This document shows, piece by piece, positions 13,401-26,040 of a stretch of 64,000 nucleotides of DNA. The notes under the pieces were generated by a model, which had not been told where the DNA came from, made no database searches, and saw only the letters and a program-made list of their open reading frames with translations. The position numbers were made by a program, and so were the translations under genes. The first letter of the stretch is position 1, and every line of letters starts with the position of its first letter. The stretch comes from Lanius collurio (Eukaryota > Chordata > Aves > Passeriformes > Laniidae): assembly GCA_020086605.1 (NCBI GenBank), contig JACBWW010000002.1, positions 23,177,405-23,241,404 on the forward strand. The letters run 5' to 3'.

Positions 13401-16400
13401 GCAGACTATGCTAGAATGAAAGAAGGAAGGACATTACTAGAAAAAATATAACTCTGCACATTTAATTTGTTGTTGGAATACTGTCTAGTACATCCATCTA
13501 ATAGTAAAATGATTACATTAACATTGGAGGTCTTTTCCTCAGAAAGGCTGTAGAAAGATCAGCATCATCAACTTCTTTTATTGAAGCTTGCTAGAAAATT
13601 ATCTTTCTACTGAACTACATGCTTTGTAAATGTCCTATACCTTTTATTGAACATTAAGAAAGTAGTATCACATTCGTTTAGTTGTTTTTTAGACTGTGGA
13701 CAATATCTCACTAAGCAGACTGGGGACAGAAGCTGATTACATATGCAGCAAATCCAAGTCCACAAGTGTTAGCATATGCATATGATGCTTTTAGTGAAGT
13801 GCCATTAACTCAAACATTGTGGTTTACACATTAGGGCATTAAGATGAATGAGACCTTCTTGCAATGTTCTCAAGTAATTGCTGTCATGTGTCACATAATC
13901 TGAAGATGCTTTGTATAAATAATCTCTAATATTTTCTTCAAGTATTGCTTCCCTGTATGGAGGATGTATGATATATACCTGTGGCCAGCCTTAATGGATA
14001 AATAGTCAGAAATCAGATGAGGAAATAGCATGCAATGTTTCGGGAGATGCTTACCAAGGGTAGGATTGATCTAAGATCAGTTTTTCAAATTGAAAAAATT
14101 GAGTTATTTTTGACAGAGCTATTTATCCCACCAGTTTATCTGCATGGACCACAGATGTAGCTTGGGTGGACTGCTGTGTCTGTAGTAGTTTAAATGCCTC
14201 AAATACCCTCATGGATAAATAATTAGAGTTTTACATAGCTAAAACTAATCAGCTACTTAGGACCTCATCAGCTGTCACTTTTGCAAATAACCTTCTACTG
14301 CTAATACAATTTACTGTAATGTGTACCTACTCCTTTTAGGTGTCCAAGGTCATCAAAACAGATTCATCATTGTCAACTTCCATGTAACTTTGAAGTCTGT
14401 AGTTTTTATTTCAGATCTGAGGAAGAGCCTTCAAGCCTATCTGTTCTTTACCTCTTTATATCAGCCTTTAGGCATCCTGTCTCCTTAAAACTATGTCACA
14501 ACCACATGTTTGGACTAAGTAGAACAGCACTGCTGTTATGGGGCCGACCTTCTACAGTTAGGGGAACAGCTGCTCTGTTGATCTGAAAGAGAATCTACAG
14601 AAAACTTATTTTGCTTAGATGTTTATTTTGCTTAGATGTTTCACTTTAAAATAGGCAAAGTGATAAAAATCCAGTAACAAAATACTATATATTTTAGTAG
14701 TACACTTATTTTCTACACCATTTAAGGACAGTGATTTTCCAGACAATATGAGCATGTGTGTTGATTTTTAGAGCACTCAAAAAATATCTGTTAAGTTAGG
14801 AACTCATCTCAGTTTAACTGTGGTGTCACTCCACTAATTTAAAATCATAAAATATGCAGTGTTTACCTGCAACAGTAATAGCATATAAAAATTTACATCA
14901 GCTGCAGCCTGTATGTACACACCTGAAAATACATATTATATCTCTGGTCAGATGTTAATTATGCACATTCCTTTTTTTATTGTATACATTACTCATATGA
15001 AAAAACTTTAAAACTTGGCTTTTGGGTAAATTTATATTGTCACATGGACGATGATTTTTAAAACCTATGTTATTTACTGCATAGACTGCTCCAGTGAACA
15101 AATAGAAATCTTGGCAAAGTCAACAGTTTTGCAAATAACTGTTATTTACATAATCCTTTGCACAGAAGTATGCACAGTATTTCCAAGATCTGTTTGTGAA
15201 TAGTGTTAATTAGAAAGGCAATTTATCTTTTAATGGACCCTAAAAATGATTAGGATCACCTGGGTTGCACTTTCTTGTTTACAGATTGTGGCTCAAGAGA
15301 TTTTTGGGAGTATCTCTTTTGTTAGTCTAGGTGTATTGCTTAAAGTCCATGCATTTTGAGCACTTGAAATCCTTGTATGTTGCTTCTTAGGATGATAAAT
15401 CATGTTTCCTACACTGTAAAGATCTGTATTACATTAGCTTCAGCATCAAATAAATTTTGATTTACATATGTTGTGAAAATGACAGCAATACTCCCCAGTT
15501 CTCCCTATTTTTCTGTTAAAATGTGGATGTTAAATCTCAAGCTTCTGGAAAAAAGTTATACCTCCCAAAATGCAGATTTGTGTCCTTCAGGTGCTAATTA
15601 ATGAAGCCATGATATCTGTGACTAAAGTCAAATTCTTTGATATGATAATTTTGATGAAGCAGTATTTACCTAAGCTTCTGGAGGTTATTGTTACTTCTTT
15701 GTCGTGCAGTCTTTGTTCTGCTTCACACCATATTGATGAAAGTCTACACTGAAAACTGGAAAATCCAATTGCTGTATTTATTTAATGTACCTAATATGGA
15801 ATTTATTTTCTTAAGATTGGATACCTTTTAGTTTCTAAGAAAACCAAAATAAAAGAAAAAAAGTCAGGTGGCATTAGTTTGTGCCCAGTATTTGGATCTG
15901 CTTTGAGCAAGGGTAACTTGCTTCAAAGGTTCTGGTTTTGCTTTGCTTTCCCTGAGGCAGCTGCGTGTGCTCCCTGGCAGGAGTCAGTAGATAGTGAGGA
16001 GTGAGGCCCAAACAAGTTGTCTTCACATTTATGCAGATTGCCTAAGGAAAAATTCCCAGTGATTGCTGTCACCCTGTTGTTATCTGAGAGAATGATCGTT
16101 CTGACAGAGACAATTGCTGCTCCAAAATTTCTGTTAACATGAAGATTGATTCTACCTTTAGGCATTATTTTGAGGTCTCCTTGGAGCTCCTGAAGCTTTT
16201 TCATTTCCCTTGCACATACCTGCTTCACTTCTTTCACGCTTGGCATTAGGAAACATAAGAATTAAAATTGTAGACAAAGGGTGTTGCTGGGTACGGTATT
16301 CAGACTGACTTTACTCTGAGGCCAGCGTGTGGATATATTTACAGAGAAAGGCTTCATAAAATAAATATTAGAGGTGGCCTTCAAGAAGCATCTGTTGTTG

Positions 16401-18740
16401 AAATGTTGTTATCATCACTATACATATTATCAGAAGGACAATATGTATTTTTAATTAGGGTAAATTGTAGAATGGGATTTTTTTAGTATGTGGTTAGTTT
16501 GTTTTTATATGATTGAGCTTCAATTCCCCTTCCCAAGGATATACATTAGTCCTAAAATAATCAGAATGCTGGGAATGATTTGGCATGACAGCTGAAGAAA
16601 ACATCTGTAATCCCTTCTGACAACATAAGTTATTTAGTATTTTTAAAGTTAATTCAATATTTCTGAATGTAATCATATTCAGAAATTCCTAGCACAAAAC
16701 AAATCTATTATTGAAGAACTCTGTAGTAGTTCTTATTATTTATTGTACTTAGCCTCCCTACAGTAAAGATTTTAAGGTTTTGTAAAAGCAGCTGGATATT
16801 AGTGCCAGAGGCCAGCAGATAATGAGATGATTTATTCTACAACTGGAAGGGGCTATTAGAAAAATTAATTTCTAAGATGTCAAATGTGGTATATATGCAG
16901 ATAAAATTAACAGAAATATAGCATGTCATTTCTACTATGTTATTTTTGTATTGCTATGATTTATTTCTGCAAACAATAGAAAAAAAACAGTTACTCCCTG
17001 AATTGTGACAATATGATTGAGAGCTGGTCGAGCCTCCACCTCCTTGAGTAGGCCTGTTTTGCCACCAAATGCATGCTTCTGTAATCTACAACCCAAATGC
17101 AAGACAGTAAAATTTATTCAAGCAAGAAATACAAATTTACCTCTCTCTGATCAGGATTCCCACCAATTCATCACTTTAATGTATGCTTTGCCTCAGCATA
17201 AAAGCCTACTTAAAGGGCTTTAACTTACTCTGATATGACATGTTGAACAAAGTAACACTATTTAGGGAACAAGCCTTGTTGCAGTTATCACCACTGTTAA
17301 CTTGATGAATTCTAATACTGAGAATAATTTACTGAAAATGACCTGCTGAAGTATCACCTATTTAGTGAGGAGGCAGGGGAGAGTAAATTCCCCTCATAAC
17401 ACAGCTGCAGAACCAAATGAAGGTCACAGGGTCACATTTCAATATTGAGCTTGTTTTCTCTTGTGTTATCTCTAGTCTATGAACTTCTGACTTTGTTATT
17501 TAGTATGTTTGGTATATTGATTAGTGAAAGGTTTTGTTAGTTCACAGTGCTGGAAAAACACAGTAAGGCACCCCTTGTGTCTTATTTGCTGTATTAAGAG
17601 TTGTCCTTTAGACACAGTTTGTTATTATCTGTTTCTCCCTGCTGGATTGTAGTCTTCTAGATCTTCAAAGTTGATTTGGTATGAGTAAATAAATGAATAT
17701 TTTATGTCAAGCATAGGAGCATATTCCTGTTGGAGCCCAGTTGTATGATGTTGCATGGGATTTTGAGTTAGTAGAGCTGTACAACAATACGTGTAAATCA
17801 CAATGCCAGGACAAATTACACTTTGCAGAATACAGTAATTTATATATATATAGTTGAATGTCAATGTGAATGTGATTCCTGTTGCCCGTCTGTATTGTAT
17901 TCCTATTGTTGTGACACTGAAATTCCCCTCTGGCTAGGATGGAATACATGGAGTGTGAAGTCAGCCCAAGGCCATTGGTATCCAAAGGTCTTTTTGTTTA
18001 TAGTTCTGTTATTTAATACTCTTATGTTTAGCAGAGGTGTGAATATGCCCCCACTGCTGGCACATGCAGGAAGACATTTAGTATCTTTGGATTAACTTGG
18101 GGAGGAACATTGGTTAGTTCATTCAATAACAATAACTAGGTGCTGATCCACTAAACTGATATATTTATCTAGACCAAAGTCCTCCTGTGGGCCTGTTTGT
18201 ATGGAACCAAGTTCAGCTGTTTTTGCAGCAGCTGTCCCCACTGACTCCCTACATCCTGCCATGAACATTGGGAGCACACTGCCCTTGGCCATCTATTCTC
18301 AGTCTTCTTCCATTGTAGGGCTTCAGTGGTTGATCACAATTCCTCAAAACAATGCACAGTGATAATTTACTATCTGTCCAGAACCTTAGGCAAGTCTTAC
18401 CAGGATCTTTGCAAGAAATCCTCCTTCCTACAAGTAAGTCAAGCTGTATCCCTAGTGCAGCTAGGATTCTCAGCACACATAAACACAACAGGGGTATTTC
18501 ATGCAGTGAATTACAGTAATAGTTCACTAGATTAAAACCTCTCCAGGCAAGCTAGTCTGAATTCTCAGGATTACAGCAGTCACTGTGGGTGCTGATGTTA
18601 AGTCTAAGATTAGATTAAAAAAGAGATGGTGATTTTTAAAGATAAATATTATATTCAAGGAAATAAAAAGATTAGTAACATTATCATAACTGAATAAAAA
18701 CGGAACCCTTGGAAAGCTACTCATGCTGCTTCAGGATTTA
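10471..18740. other. Intronic DNA with no recognised gene
   Basis: About 8.3 kb of AT-rich DNA. The section 10471-12200 stays pyrimidine-rich on the plus strand and may be an upstream (5') continuation of the minus-strand LINE at 10040-10470, but no motif confirms it. A 17-bp direct duplication is at 14606-14641. The open frame at 11796-12212 lacks any recognisable domain. Confidence 0.5.
14606..14641. repeat. Two-copy 17-bp tandem duplication
   Basis: The unit ttattttgcttagatgt occurs twice head to tail, starting at 14606 and 14623, with no mismatch. The identity of the two copies suggests a recent replication-slippage duplication. Confidence 0.8.
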
Positions 18741-18744
18741 CCTC

Positions 18745-19534
18745 TGTTATGAATGAAATTGCCAATTAAATCGAATTAATAAATTGCGTGAGCCAAATTA
18801 TTAATATAAAAACAAACAGAATTTATTTTATGATCAAATTGACAATCTTGATTAGCCACTATAAAACGGCAGAGCCAAGCCTAGGTTCTTGACCCTGGGT
18901 GACACATACACAGCCCTGAACACCAGCAGTTCGGGTGGGTAGTGCACACCTTCGAGGTTTCTGAGTCTGGTTTTTATACTGTTTTTCCTGCCTCCGACTA
19001 GAAAATCCTTTGTCTTTTTCATATTCATCCTGTCTTCTATGGTCCTCTGGTCCAGAGATCAGGGGTCCGTTCAGATGTTGATGTGTTCAGGAACTCTTTT
19101 GTGTCTTTGGTTGATGTTTTCCAGGAACTCTTCTTGTGTTATTAAAATGAAGAGTCTTAGGTAAGAGGTCCGTTCATCAGCATGGTCCAGGGAGGAACAG
19201 AAACTTAGATGATCATATCTGTTGCTCCTTTCAGATGGAAAAAGGATTTTCCAAGGGCAGAGTGGATTTGGAGTAGATTGATGTGCCAGATGGATATCTG
19301 ACTTCTTGATGATGATGGGTACTTGAGACCTCTCTGGTGGAGGTGCCTGTGCTTCAGATGCAAATGTTATCACTGAGAAGGGTAACCTGTGACTTTGGCT
19401 GGGCTACCAGGGAACATGCGAAGGCACATTCTAAACATAACATCTTTGGATATGTGTACAGTCTAATATCCCTTATACTTAAAATCAACCTTGATACCAT
19501 TTAATTTATTATGAATTTTGACTCATCTATAACA
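18745..19534 (-). mobile_element. Solo ERV LTR, minus strand, about 790 bp
   Basis: The left end is TGTTAT (18745-18750) and the right end ATAACA (19529-19534), the short inverted TG...CA termini of an LTR. The four bases CCTC flank both ends (18741-18744 and 19535-19538), consistent with a 4-bp target-site duplication. On the minus strand a TATA box, TATAAAAA (plus 18971-18978), lies about 145 bp before an AATAAA signal (plus 18822-18827), which fits R-region spacing and fixes the orientation. U3 is therefore on the right. No gag or pol is next to it, so it is a solo LTR. A 4-bp duplication is typical of ERV1-like elements, but I have not assigned a family. A minus-strand open frame within U3 (19071-19373) has no recognisable domain. 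Confidence 0.75.
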
Positions 19535-19596
19535 CCTCTATTATACAAGAAAATGGAGACCACTCAGTTTTATTCCCCAAATCATGGCACTGACTG

Positions 19597-20515
19597 TAGG
19601 TCCTCTCTAGTACCCTCAGCAAGCTTGCAGATGACACCAAGCTGAGCTGTATGATTGACACACCAGAAGGATGGGATGCCCCACAGAGGGACCTGGACAA
19701 GGTGGAGAAGTGGGCTCTTGGGAACCTCATGTGGTTTAACAAGACCCAGTGCAAGGCACTGTACCTGGGTTGGGTCAAACCCTGGTATCAACACAGGCTG
19801 GGGCTGAACAGATGGAGAACGGCCCTGCCATGAAGGACTTGGGGGTGCTGGGGGAGGAAGGGCTGGACATGACCAAGCAATGTGCACTTGCAGCCCAGAA
19901 AGTCACTTGTATCCCGGTCTGGATCCAAAGCAGCATGGGGCAGCAGGGTGATGGATGGGATCCTGCCCCTCTGCCCTGGTGAGACACCACCTGCAGTGCT
20001 GCATCCAGCTCTCGGGTCCCCAGGACATCAGCCTACTGGAGTGAGTCCAGAGGAGGGACAGCAAGGTGATTAGAGGGATGGAGCACCTCTCCTGTGAGGA
20101 AAGTCTGATAGAATTTGATTTGTTCAGCCTAGAGAAGAGAAGGCTTTGTGGTGGACTAATTGAGATCCTCCAATACTTGCAGAGAGCCTACAATACACAT
20201 GGAGAGGGACTTTTCACAGGGGCATGTAGTGACCAAACAAGAGGGAATGGCCTTAAACCAAGAGTAGGTTTGGATTAGATATTAGAAAGAATATTAGAAT
20301 TAGAATTAGAAAGGATCCCTTTACTACAAGGGTGGTGAGACACTGGAAGAGGTTGCTCAGAGAAGTTGTGGATGTCCCAACTCTGGAAGTGTTCAAGGCC
20401 AGGATCTGAGCAACCTGGTCAAGTGGAAGGTGTCCCTGTCCATGGCAGGAGGGTTAGAACTAAGTGATCTTTAAGGTCCTTTCCAACTCAATTAATTTTT
20501 GATTCTATGATTCTA
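19597..20515 (+). mobile_element. CR1 LINE, 3'-terminal copy (ORF2 C-terminal remnant and 3' UTR)
   Basis: The copy begins within the reverse-transcriptase domain: the frame near 19620 reads LADDTKLS, the family's (F/L)ADDTKL motif with the catalytic DD. It continues with segments reading TPEGWDAPQRDLDKVEKW and, near 20080-20150, MEHLSCEESLIEFDLFSLEKRRL, all typical of avian CR1 ORF2. The 3' UTR follows (ggttgctcagagaagttgtgg, gtcctttccaactca), and the element ends in the diagnostic gattctatgattcta short repeat at 20501-20515. Frameshifts break the coding region. CR1 copies are usually 5'-truncated like this one. It begins some 60 bp right of the solo LTR. Confidence 0.93.
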
Positions 20516-23500
20516 ATTCTGGAAAAGCCTTCATCATCTGATCTATTTCTTTTCTGCTTCCAAACTTTTCTCCCTTAACTTCATTAATCCATTTCTTTTG
20601 CAATCTTCTGTTTTTCTTGTTAAGGCCAGAAAACTTCTAGGATTCTAGTTCTTCTTGCCCCTTACTAGGCCAGTAAGGCTTGGGAATGAAAAGCACATTA
20701 AAAAACTGGCTTCAGAAAAGCTGGATGCTGGGGAAGGTTAACACTCCCTTTTAAATCTGATTTAATACAATTCTTGTTTTCTCTACTTGTTGTAAATAAT
20801 ATCCTTATACAAGTTGTTTATCATGGCAAGGAAACAGTTTCACTAACACAGTGTAAAAGTTAATTGCTGTTGCTGTTTCAGCCACATTAATCACACCAAA
20901 AAATCTTACATGGAATGCATTGTTAATAACAGTGTATTTGGCAAATTTAAAGAAACCTCCCCATAAAAATGATCGATGCTGTTTCTCTGGAAATCATGAG
21001 GCATGTTCTAGATCTTCTGGGGCTTTCCAAGAAAGAAAATAAGGATTTCATCCCTGTGATGATAAATATTTGCCATTTTGCAATTACCAGCATATGTGTG
21101 TTGCAAATGCATAATAGTTCAAAGTCTTTTGAATATATTTTTGTTACTAATGTATCTTTCTTCTTCTATAATGAGTATAATTTTTTTTATCCTAGAATTA
21201 TTAACTATTCAGTTGTGATCCAGCTGTATAATTTATGTTTAATTCTTTGGAGGGAAGAGAACCTAAAGAAAAGAACTGGGCTTTTTTTTGTAGAGGACAA
21301 TAATTTATGAGAATAAATATTTCTGTGTTTCGCTTCTCTTTTCTAAAATGAGGATTAAAAAACATTGTCATGCATTTATATCTCATGCTTGACATACACA
21401 GTTTAAACTAGAAATTTTTGTTCATAATTTTTATTCTCCTTAAACTAAATCAATTTTGCTGCTAAGTTCCTCCAAACAGCTTTCTAAATATCTGACCGAA
21501 TTATCTATTTCTGTAACTTTTTGGCCCTTTAGCTTGCCATGGTATTTCATTTTTAATTTTAGTCACTATTCAGAGCTCCTACATGCCGTTATAAAGGTGT
21601 GGTTTCAGTTGCATGATTGGCTTAAAATATTTAATGGCTTTATTTAAATAAATCTTGTTCTGATTTTATTCTTGTTTCACATTTATCACTTGCCTAAGCT
21701 GACACAATTGGGTTCATAAGGTGTTAAGTGTGTTACTGAGATAGACATGTTGGCATTTTACGTCACAATCATTTTACCCTAATCATTGCAAAGAAATGTT
21801 AAAAGTCTTATTGAACTCAGTGAGGTTATTTGCATACAGAATTATTCATATTCCTAAATTCATATACTGATAAAGTCTATGTATGGAGCACATTCTGTGA
21901 AAAAATTTACCTATTAACAGGTGCTGATGCCCATACCACTCTAAATAGGGTGTGAGAGAAAACTGTGATCAGAATTTGGCAGACTTCCACTGTATCTGAA
22001 AAGACCATACAGTTTGTAATGTCACTATACTGCAAAAGAACATTATGTGTTAAAATCCGTTTGGTTTATTTCTAGAAGGCTCATCTAAAGCATGCTATAC
22101 TCAGACTCAGCATTTCTGATCTGCTGGTGTCTTGATTCCACCATCTGCTTTTGCTGAACTATTTTTACCTTAACAAGTATCAGTGGCTGCCACTGAGTAG
22201 CCCTTTGATGTGCAGTCAATCACAGACAAGAATAAAATTGCATAATAGACTATAATTTCCTGTCTGATCATAAGCTCTGCTTTTTGTGCTGGGCGATTTC
22301 CTTCAGACTAATTGACAAATGTGCTGGCACAGGGAGTGATGGGCTGCAGCTGCCTGTGGTTTGTCAGAAAGACAGAAGGAAAGGAAATCTTGAGGAGTAC
22401 TGAGGTGTATTCATAGTTAGAATGAAGAACTTGTATTTTTTCAGCAAAAAAGACTGTCAGGCTTTAAAACAGGTTTTGAAAAAGAGAAAATCACATGGAA
22501 AACTAAGCTGCTCTTCTAGCATCCTTCCTCCCCACAACATGGACAGTGGAAACACAGCACACAACTCAAAATAATAACCCTGTACTGGTCTACCATATTT
22601 TCTTCAGAGAGCTGAAATAATTGGTCAGCACGATCAGCCTTTAAAACCAAATAAAGTTAAGAACAACTCTCCTCTTTCAAACTGTGTTGCACCTCACATG
22701 CCAGAAATAATGATGCATTTTTGTCTTCTCCCCACCGTTATAAGGTGTTCTAGCCAGGATTTTTGCAAGAGAATTTGTAGAACTGTGCTATGCAGAAACA
22801 TTTTGGCAGCAGTGACCCATTCACAAAGATTGGATGTTAGGTGCAGTCTGTAGTAGCTGCTTCTCACAAAGCTCCATCTTTTCCAATGTAAAATAGCCCA
22901 TGTATAGAGAATTACATTAAATCAAACGTAGATTTACTTTTCTCCTTGTTCAGAAATTGTAACTTCATGCCTTGCTCAGAATTCTTAGAATTTGCATTCT
23001 GAGCTCCTGAGAAAATTTTTTGGGGAAAATGTGTTAGTTTTGATTTAATTAAATGAATATTTTGACTTAAAAACTGTTTTAAAACAGCTTTCACTTCAGC
23101 AAGAAGGAACAGATTCATCCTGTCATCATCAATTGAGCTGTTATTTCACATTTTAATTTATGTGTATCTTGCTTTTGACATAGCAAATCTTTTGAATAAT
23201 TTTCTTTATCTGGCATTCTCAAAATGATAGATGCCCAGAAAATCTTTGGCTTCGGTACATGTGGCAGTAGAAACTGCTCTTCCATGGGAATTATGACCTA
23301 ACTAGATAAACAGTTTTCATATTCTGATATTTAGGACTTTTTGATCTATAATGGCAATAAGCTAAAACTTCACATTATGAGGCCTCCATTCTTTGTCTTT
23401 ATGGAATTATTTTATATAGCTATCTTAGTCTTTAATTACAAAAAAACCCTATAGTTTCCTAGATTTCTAGTGAAATATACCTCGAAATTACGAACCTGCA

Positions 23501-24739
23501 AGCTTTGAAATATATAAGTTTGTAACATCTATAGGCCTAGATGTAACAGAGAGAGAAATCATTATGTTATCTTCCTCAGAGTTGCTGATGTGTTGGACAG
23601 TAAAGATAAATCCAGCAAAACAGATTGGCAAAGATTTGGTAAAATGGCAAGAAACTCACTCAGTACATTTGTGGTACTGCATAGCTCCACATGGTCTTCA
23701 GTATTTGCTGTGTTTATCAATTATTTATACATGCTTTCAATCTGCTTAGAGTTGATGTAAAAAAATCCATACAACAAACAGAAGCAAAATTCCTGGTATG
23801 TGAAATGTTTCACAGTTTTCATCCCATCATATTCAATTGGTATTCTGTATACACCACCATTTTTCAGTCTCCTGAGAGACCTCCTACTTTGGGCATTTAA
23901 TTATTTGGAATTTTTAACTTTTCATTTTTGTAATAGTATTTGAGTCATGTGCCCAGTAAGCATTTTTGTGAATTGGAGCCCATGCTCCTAGCAAGCTCAT
24001 GTCTATGTCTGCTCAGTGAATGGGATTTGACTCTGAACTGAAATAATAGCAGCTGAGTTGAGGGGTTTAAATATATATATATATATATAAAATAAATTTA
24101 ATAAAATTTAAGGGGAGATTCTAAATGACTATATTATGTAAATTTTAAACAGGCCCAATAATTTTTTCTGTGTGTCTGTGTTCAGAAAATATAGTGAATT
24201 TGTAGGATTATTGTGTGACACAGAGATATTTGAAATGGTGTTTCTCTTTTCCTGCTAACTAGCAGTTTTTAGAGGAATGTCAGACTATTTTTGGCAGTAA
24301 GTTTGGGTCATGTGTTTTTTCATTGCAAGAGTGGCTGCTGAGTATTTTGTTGTGTCAAGGACTTAGAGGTGCTTGTTATTTGGCTGTGAGATAGATAGGA
24401 AAAGTAGATGTTAAAAAAACCCCAAAAACCAAACAAGGGTGGGAAGAGCTTTGAAAAATTCAAGAGGGAGAAAATTATCTTCTATATATGGTAAATCTTC
24501 AAGCTTAGCTACAAGAACTTGTATTTTTTTCTTCTATTTTTAGTTCAGAAGAAAAGCTGGCTACACATTCCTATGACACAATTGTAAATTTCTTTGACAA
24601 CCCATCATTTTGCAATTCACTTTTGATTTAAGTGGTTAAATTTTACTGTCAGCTAAGATAGTTTTACTAAAGCTAGTTTAATTACTTAGGATCTTTAATT
24701 CATCTTTACATTACATCCTTAAAAGATGTAATTTTGCCT
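20516..24739. other. Intronic DNA with no recognised gene or repeat family
   Basis: AT-rich sequence of 4.2 kb. It contains an (AT)n tract at 24070-24089. No domain or transposon motif was recognised, and the open frames found are short and on both strands. Confidence 0.6.
24070..24089. repeat. (AT)n microsatellite
   Basis: About ten uninterrupted AT dinucleotides set in A/T-rich flanks. It is likely length-polymorphic. Confidence 0.9.
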
Positions 24740-25010
24740 TAAGAATTTAAGTTGAACCCGTCAGGGTAGACTCCAAGTTGCTGCAGAAATGGTGTGGCTG
24801 AGGCATGGACTGTGACCCTAGGGGCCCTGGGCAGAGTGTGGAGCCCCTGGGGAAGCCAGGCAGGGCCAGGCAGGGCTGGTGGTGCCACCAGTGCCCTCCC
24901 TGGCAGTGTCTCTTCCGGCTGCTCTGCCACTGTTTAACTGGTGAGAAAAGAAGTGTTGGGGGAGGAAAAATAATGCCTATGGTTTGAAAGGAGTAGGGTG
25001 AGGTTAGCAT
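24740..25010. other. GC-rich patch in AT-rich intron
   Basis: The interval 24750-24930 is much richer in G and C than the sequence on either side, with a short internal repetition (ggcagggcca / ggcagggctgg near 24860). It has abrupt edges, which suggests an inserted element. No LTR ends, tRNA-like promoter or LINE motif was seen. CpG dinucleotides are few, so a CpG-island promoter is unlikely. Confidence 0.35.
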
Positions 25011-25199
25011 TTAAAGGTAAAGGGCAGGGACTGGACTGTCCCAGAACATCAAAGCCTATAGTTCTGCTAGTCAAGAATTATTTATCCGTAAATTTGGTAA
25101 AATGGAAAGATACTTAAGAAAAAAAAGAGATTGTAACACATAGCCTTAAAACTAAGTGCTCAATGAAGAAATACAATTTAATTTGCCTATCAAGTGTTT

Positions 25200-25775
25200 T
25201 AAAACAAAACAGGAGATGACTGTCATGATACTGGGATCTGCTGTAAGGTGTTTGAACCTTGGTAGTGTACCCCAGCCAAACCATCTTTAGTCATTCTTAC
25301 CAGAGCCCTCAGTGTGGGATCAGGCCGGAATTACCCTCACGAGCTTCACCTGGCCTTCCACCTTCAGCTGCAGCAGATCAGCTCCTGGAGGGTTTTTGAG
25401 CCCCAGTCAGGAGGCTCAGAGGGCAGAGATGAGAACAGTGAGGTGGCATTGGTTTTATAGTTGGTTCCTGGGCTTGTCTAGCTGGTTGTTTGGATTTCCT
25501 GGACCCACTTGGCTGCTGATCATTTGATTGGTTTTGTTGGTGCTATCATCTTGACTGCTTGCCTGGATTTAGAGCCCTCAGGAATTCATCGAGGACTGAA
25601 AGGTAAACTGTGCTAAACTGGGAAAGAAGAAGCTGAAAAACAGAATGCCCTGATAGCAGGGAATAGATAAAAAGGACTGTGCTGCACTGGATTAAAACCA
25701 ATCCTATTATCAGAAAAGGCGTGTGCAGAGCTCTTGGACAAAACAGAGAGACCAATCAAGCAGTGTGTGATCTCA
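25200..25775 (-). mobile_element. Unclassified GC-richer block with promoter-like motifs; possible LTR remnant
   Basis: Read on the minus strand, a CCAAT box (plus 25527-25531) is followed about 70 bp later by ctataaaacc (plus 25451-25460), a spacing seen in retroviral U3 regions and in ordinary promoters. Composition differs from the AT-rich surroundings. I found neither a convincing TG...CA pair with a flanking duplication nor a polyadenylation signal downstream. An LTR is possible, but so is a different repeat. Confidence 0.3.
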
Positions 25776-25781
25776 TGCACA

Positions 25782-26040
25782 ACAGTTGCAAAATGTAAGT
25801 GTGCTATATTATGGAAAAGTTGTAGAATGTAGAAGTAGTATAAGAGAAGTGAGGAAAATGTATAAGTACTCTGTTAGGTAAAAGTTGTAAAATGTACAAG
25901 TAGTGTAAAATAAGTGAGTAAAATGTGTGAATGAACTGTATGGGTTATGCATAAGTATGTAGAATGTGTAAGTCAGAAAAATGTAGAAGAAAGGTACTGT
26001 GTCAAAGTTGGAAGATGTGTGAGTGAGGTGTATTTTAAAG
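25782..26040 (+). repeat. Diverged minisatellite-like tandem array, unit about 65 bp
   Basis: The core aaagttgtaaaatgtacaag and variants recur at about 25782, 25816, 25881, 25951 and 26003. The clearest pair (25816 and 25881) is exactly 65 bp apart, and both copies continue into ...agtgag-aaaatgt-... The other copies are shorter or more diverged, so the period is irregular. The whole tract is A/G/T-rich with very little C, which marks it off from its neighbours. Confidence 0.65.
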
